From Anaerolineales bacterium (lineage in GTDB: Bacteria; Chloroflexota; Anaerolineae; Anaerolineales; E44-bin32): a DNA stretch of 6,685 nt. Positions 5,192 to 6,685 of the stretch are shown in pieces (within the stretch, counting starts at the first letter, position 1; every line of letters starts with the position of its first letter). The translations under genes and the position numbers were made by a program. Location of the stretch: contig JAUWFP010000125.1 of the NCBI GenBank assembly GCA_030606845.1, positions 1-6,685 of the forward strand, given 5' to 3'. The notes under the pieces are model-generated. The model made no database searches, had not been told where the DNA came from, and saw nothing but the letters and a program-made list of their open reading frames with translations.

Positions 5192-6568
5192 ATGAGGTCT
5201 TATCCACCCGAACCGTTCCGGATAAAAACCGTCGAACCCATTCGCAGGATCAGCCGCGAAGAGCGCAAAACTGCCCTGACAGCGGCAGGCTTCAACATCT
5301 TCGGACTTCGTTCTGACGATATCTTCATCGATTTCCTCACCGATTCCGGCACCGGTGCGTTGAGCGATCGCCAGTGGGGTGCGATGATGCAGGGTGACGA
5401 ATCCTACGCCGGAGCGCGCTCCTTCTTCCGGCTCAAAGAAGCGATGTCCCAGATTTTCGGCTTTAAGCATTTCGTCCCCACCCATCAGGGCAGAGCCGCC
5501 GAGCACATCCTGAGCACATTACTTATCAAACCCGGCGACAGCATTCCCTCAAACACGCATTTCGACACCACCGAAGCCAACATCCGCGCCCGCGGCGGGC
5601 GCCCCGTCAACCTAGTGATCGATGAAGCTGCCGACCCGGCAGCGCTCCATCCCTTCAAAGGGAACATGGACATCGAAAAACTTGAGGCGTTCATCAAAGA
5701 AACGGGAGCAGAAAATATCCCCCTGGGCATGACTACGATCACGAACAACGCCACCGGCGGGCAGCCCGTGTCGCTTGAGAACATCCGCCGGACAAACGAA
5801 ATCTACCGCAAATATAAAATTCCATTCTTCATCGACGCCTGCCGCTACGCGGAGAATGCTTATTTCATTAAGACCCGCGAGAGCGGGTATGCCAATAAAT
5901 CGACGCTTGAAATCGCGCAGGAGGTCTTTTCGTTGGCAGATGGAGCGACGATGAGCGCCAAAAAAGATGCTCTGGTGAACATCGGCGGATTCCTAGCGAT
6001 GAATGACGATGACCTCTTCCAGAGAGCGCAGAACGAACTCATCCTGCGTGAGGGCTTCCCCACCTACGGCGGCCTTGCCGGACGAGACCTGGACGCCATC
6101 GCCGTCGGACTGTGGGAAGGATTGGACGAACAGTACCTCGAATACCGCCTGGGCCAGACGGCTTACCTTGTTGAGGGGTTGCATGATGCGGGGGTTCCCG
6201 TCGTCCTGCCACCCGGTGGTCATGCGGTCTACGTCGACGCTGGCAGTCTGCTGCCGCACATCGCTCGTGATGAATTTCCGGGCCAGGCGCTTTCGATAGA
6301 ACTTTACCTAGAGGGCGGGATCCGCGGCGTTGAACTGGGTTCGGTCGCCTTTGCCTACACCGACCCCGAGACAGGCGAGAAGCACTATCCGTTGATGGAA
6401 CTGCTCCGGATGGCAATACCACGCCGGATGTACACCCAGGCGCACATGGACTTCGTGATCGAGACATTTAAGCGAATCGCAGAAAACAAGGACTCGATTA
6501 AAGGCTGCCGGATCACCTACGCCCCTGAGCTGCTGCGGCACTTCACGGCGAGGTTCGAGCCGCTCTAA
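5192..6568 (+). CDS. tnaA: tryptophanase (PLP-dependent beta-eliminating lyase)
   Basis: The enzyme cleaves L-tryptophan to indole, pyruvate and ammonia in the cytoplasm. At 458 residues it is full length for the tryptophanase / tyrosine phenol-lyase family. It begins with the family hallmark PPEPFRIKTVEPI and ends LLRHFTARFEPL. Visible active-site positions are Y72 in GDESYAG, R101 in THQGR, F124-D125 in HFDTTEA, D215 and R218 in FIDACRYAENAYF, the Schiff-base lysine K258 in MSAKKDA, and the R411-R412 pair in IPRRMYTQAHMD. Three positions separate the two activities. D125 matches tryptophanase where tyrosine phenol-lyase has Thr. L382 lies where tyrosine phenol-lyase has its substrate-binding Arg381. 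H450 matches His463 of E. coli TnaA where tyrosine phenol-lyase has Phe. All three favour tryptophan as substrate. No tryptophan permease gene follows in the window. The gene appears monocistronic, with a hairpin terminator about 55 nt downstream. Confidence 0.93.
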   Translation: MRSYPPEPFRIKTVEPIRRISREERKTALTAAGFNIFGLRSDDIFIDFLTDSGTGALSDRQWGAMMQGDESYAGARSFFRLKEAMSQIFGFKHFVPTHQGRAAEHILSTLLIKPGDSIPSNTHFDTTEANIRARGGRPVNLVIDEAADPAALHPFKGNMDIEKLEAFIKETGAENIPLGMTTITNNATGGQPVSLENIRRTNEIYRKYKIPFFIDACRYAENAYFIKTRESGYANKSTLEIAQEVFSLADGATMSAKKDALVNIGGFLAMNDDDLFQRAQNELILREGFPTYGGLAGRDLDAIAVGLWEGLDEQYLEYRLGQTAYLVEGLHDAGVPVVLPPGGHAVYVDAGSLLPHIARDEFPGQALSIELYLEGGIRGVELGSVAFAYTDPETGEKHYPLMELLRMAIPRRMYTQAHMDFVIETFKRIAENKDSIKGCRITYAPELLRHFTARFEPL

Positions 6569-6685
6569 ATAAGTTCTCTTCTCAGTAAGGTTACTCTTTT
6601 GCCGGTATCGGTGAAAGTAAACGGGGCTGCCCTTTTGGGAAAGCCCCGCATTAGTTAATAGTCGGCTCGATTACGTTACCCAATC
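6569..6685. other. non-coding tail after tnaA
   Basis: Apart from the terminator hairpin I see only a small stem at 6584-6595 (AGTAA-GG-TTACT) followed by CTTTTG, too short to call. There is no start of a further gene before the window ends. Confidence 0.5.
6622..6648. terminator. hairpin terminator after tnaA
   Basis: CGGGGCT (6622-6628) pairs with AGCCCCG (6642-6648). Inside it a second stem, CCC-TTTT-GGG (6630-6639), extends the hairpin with only a small bulge. The stem is GC-rich and stable. In the tnaA direction it is followed by CATTAGTTAAT, which is not a good T-run. On the minus strand it is followed by TTTACTTTC, which is better. It may therefore be bidirectional, or mainly serve a convergent gene lying beyond the window. 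Confidence 0.6.

Noticed and set aside
5147..5506. 119-codon minus-strand frame over the start of tnaA
   Set aside because: It is an antisense shadow of a clear tryptophanase, with no independent motif or start signal.
1..6685. CRISPR array, tRNA/rRNA genes, integrase/attachment sites, toxin-antitoxin or defence genes
   Set aside because: I looked for regularly spaced repeats, tRNA-like cloverleaf ends and typical motifs and found none. All sizeable frames are explained by housekeeping or catabolic genes.

Overview
The window looks like ordinary chromosomal DNA from a free-living bacterium of moderately high GC. The mix of cell-wall enzymes (alanine racemase, UppP), a queuosine enzyme (Tgt), a proline/threonine-rich lipoprotein with a PstS-like fold and a tryptophanase-type lyase would fit Chloroflexota, perhaps Anaerolineae. 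That placement is an inference from gene content and was not tested. Genes are tightly packed. The only non-coding stretches of any size are a convergent gap holding dispersed repeats (about 3810-4236) and a divergent gap (about 4912-5191).

Layout. Positions 1-959 (minus) carry a 3'-truncated alanine racemase gene, alr. Back to back with it, on the plus strand, is a compact cluster of tgt (1106-2227), uppP (2231-3055) and a predicted substrate-binding lipoprotein (3039-3809). tgt and uppP are 3 nt apart and uppP overlaps the lipoprotein gene by 17 nt, so the three are probably co-transcribed. The alr/tgt gap holds two good sigma70-type promoters facing opposite ways with overlapping -35 hexamers. 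Both predicted transcripts begin almost at an ATG, which suggests leaderless starts.

The lipoprotein gene converges on a minus-strand metallo-beta-lactamase-fold hydrolase (4237-4911, TTG start). The gap between them contains an 84-bp palindrome with 12-bp perfect terminal inverted repeats and two diverged copies of a related 41-nt arm. Divergent from the hydrolase is tnaA (5192-6568), a PLP-dependent beta-eliminating lyase. Its specificity-determining positions look like tryptophanase rather than tyrosine phenol-lyase. A short ORF with one Trp codon lies just upstream, and a hairpin terminator follows the gene.

How the genes fit together. Alr makes D-alanine for peptidoglycan and UppP regenerates undecaprenyl phosphate, so two cell-wall functions sit on either side of a shared promoter region, with tgt between them. 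The tryptophanase is a separate catabolic unit giving indole, pyruvate and ammonia. I see no CRISPR, toxin-antitoxin, phage, transposase or other defence locus, and no convincing undescribed multi-gene system. The less ordinary points are the divergent leaderless promoters, a possible Trp-containing leader peptide before tnaA, the repeat family, and the PstS-like protein that lacks a phosphate-binding signature.
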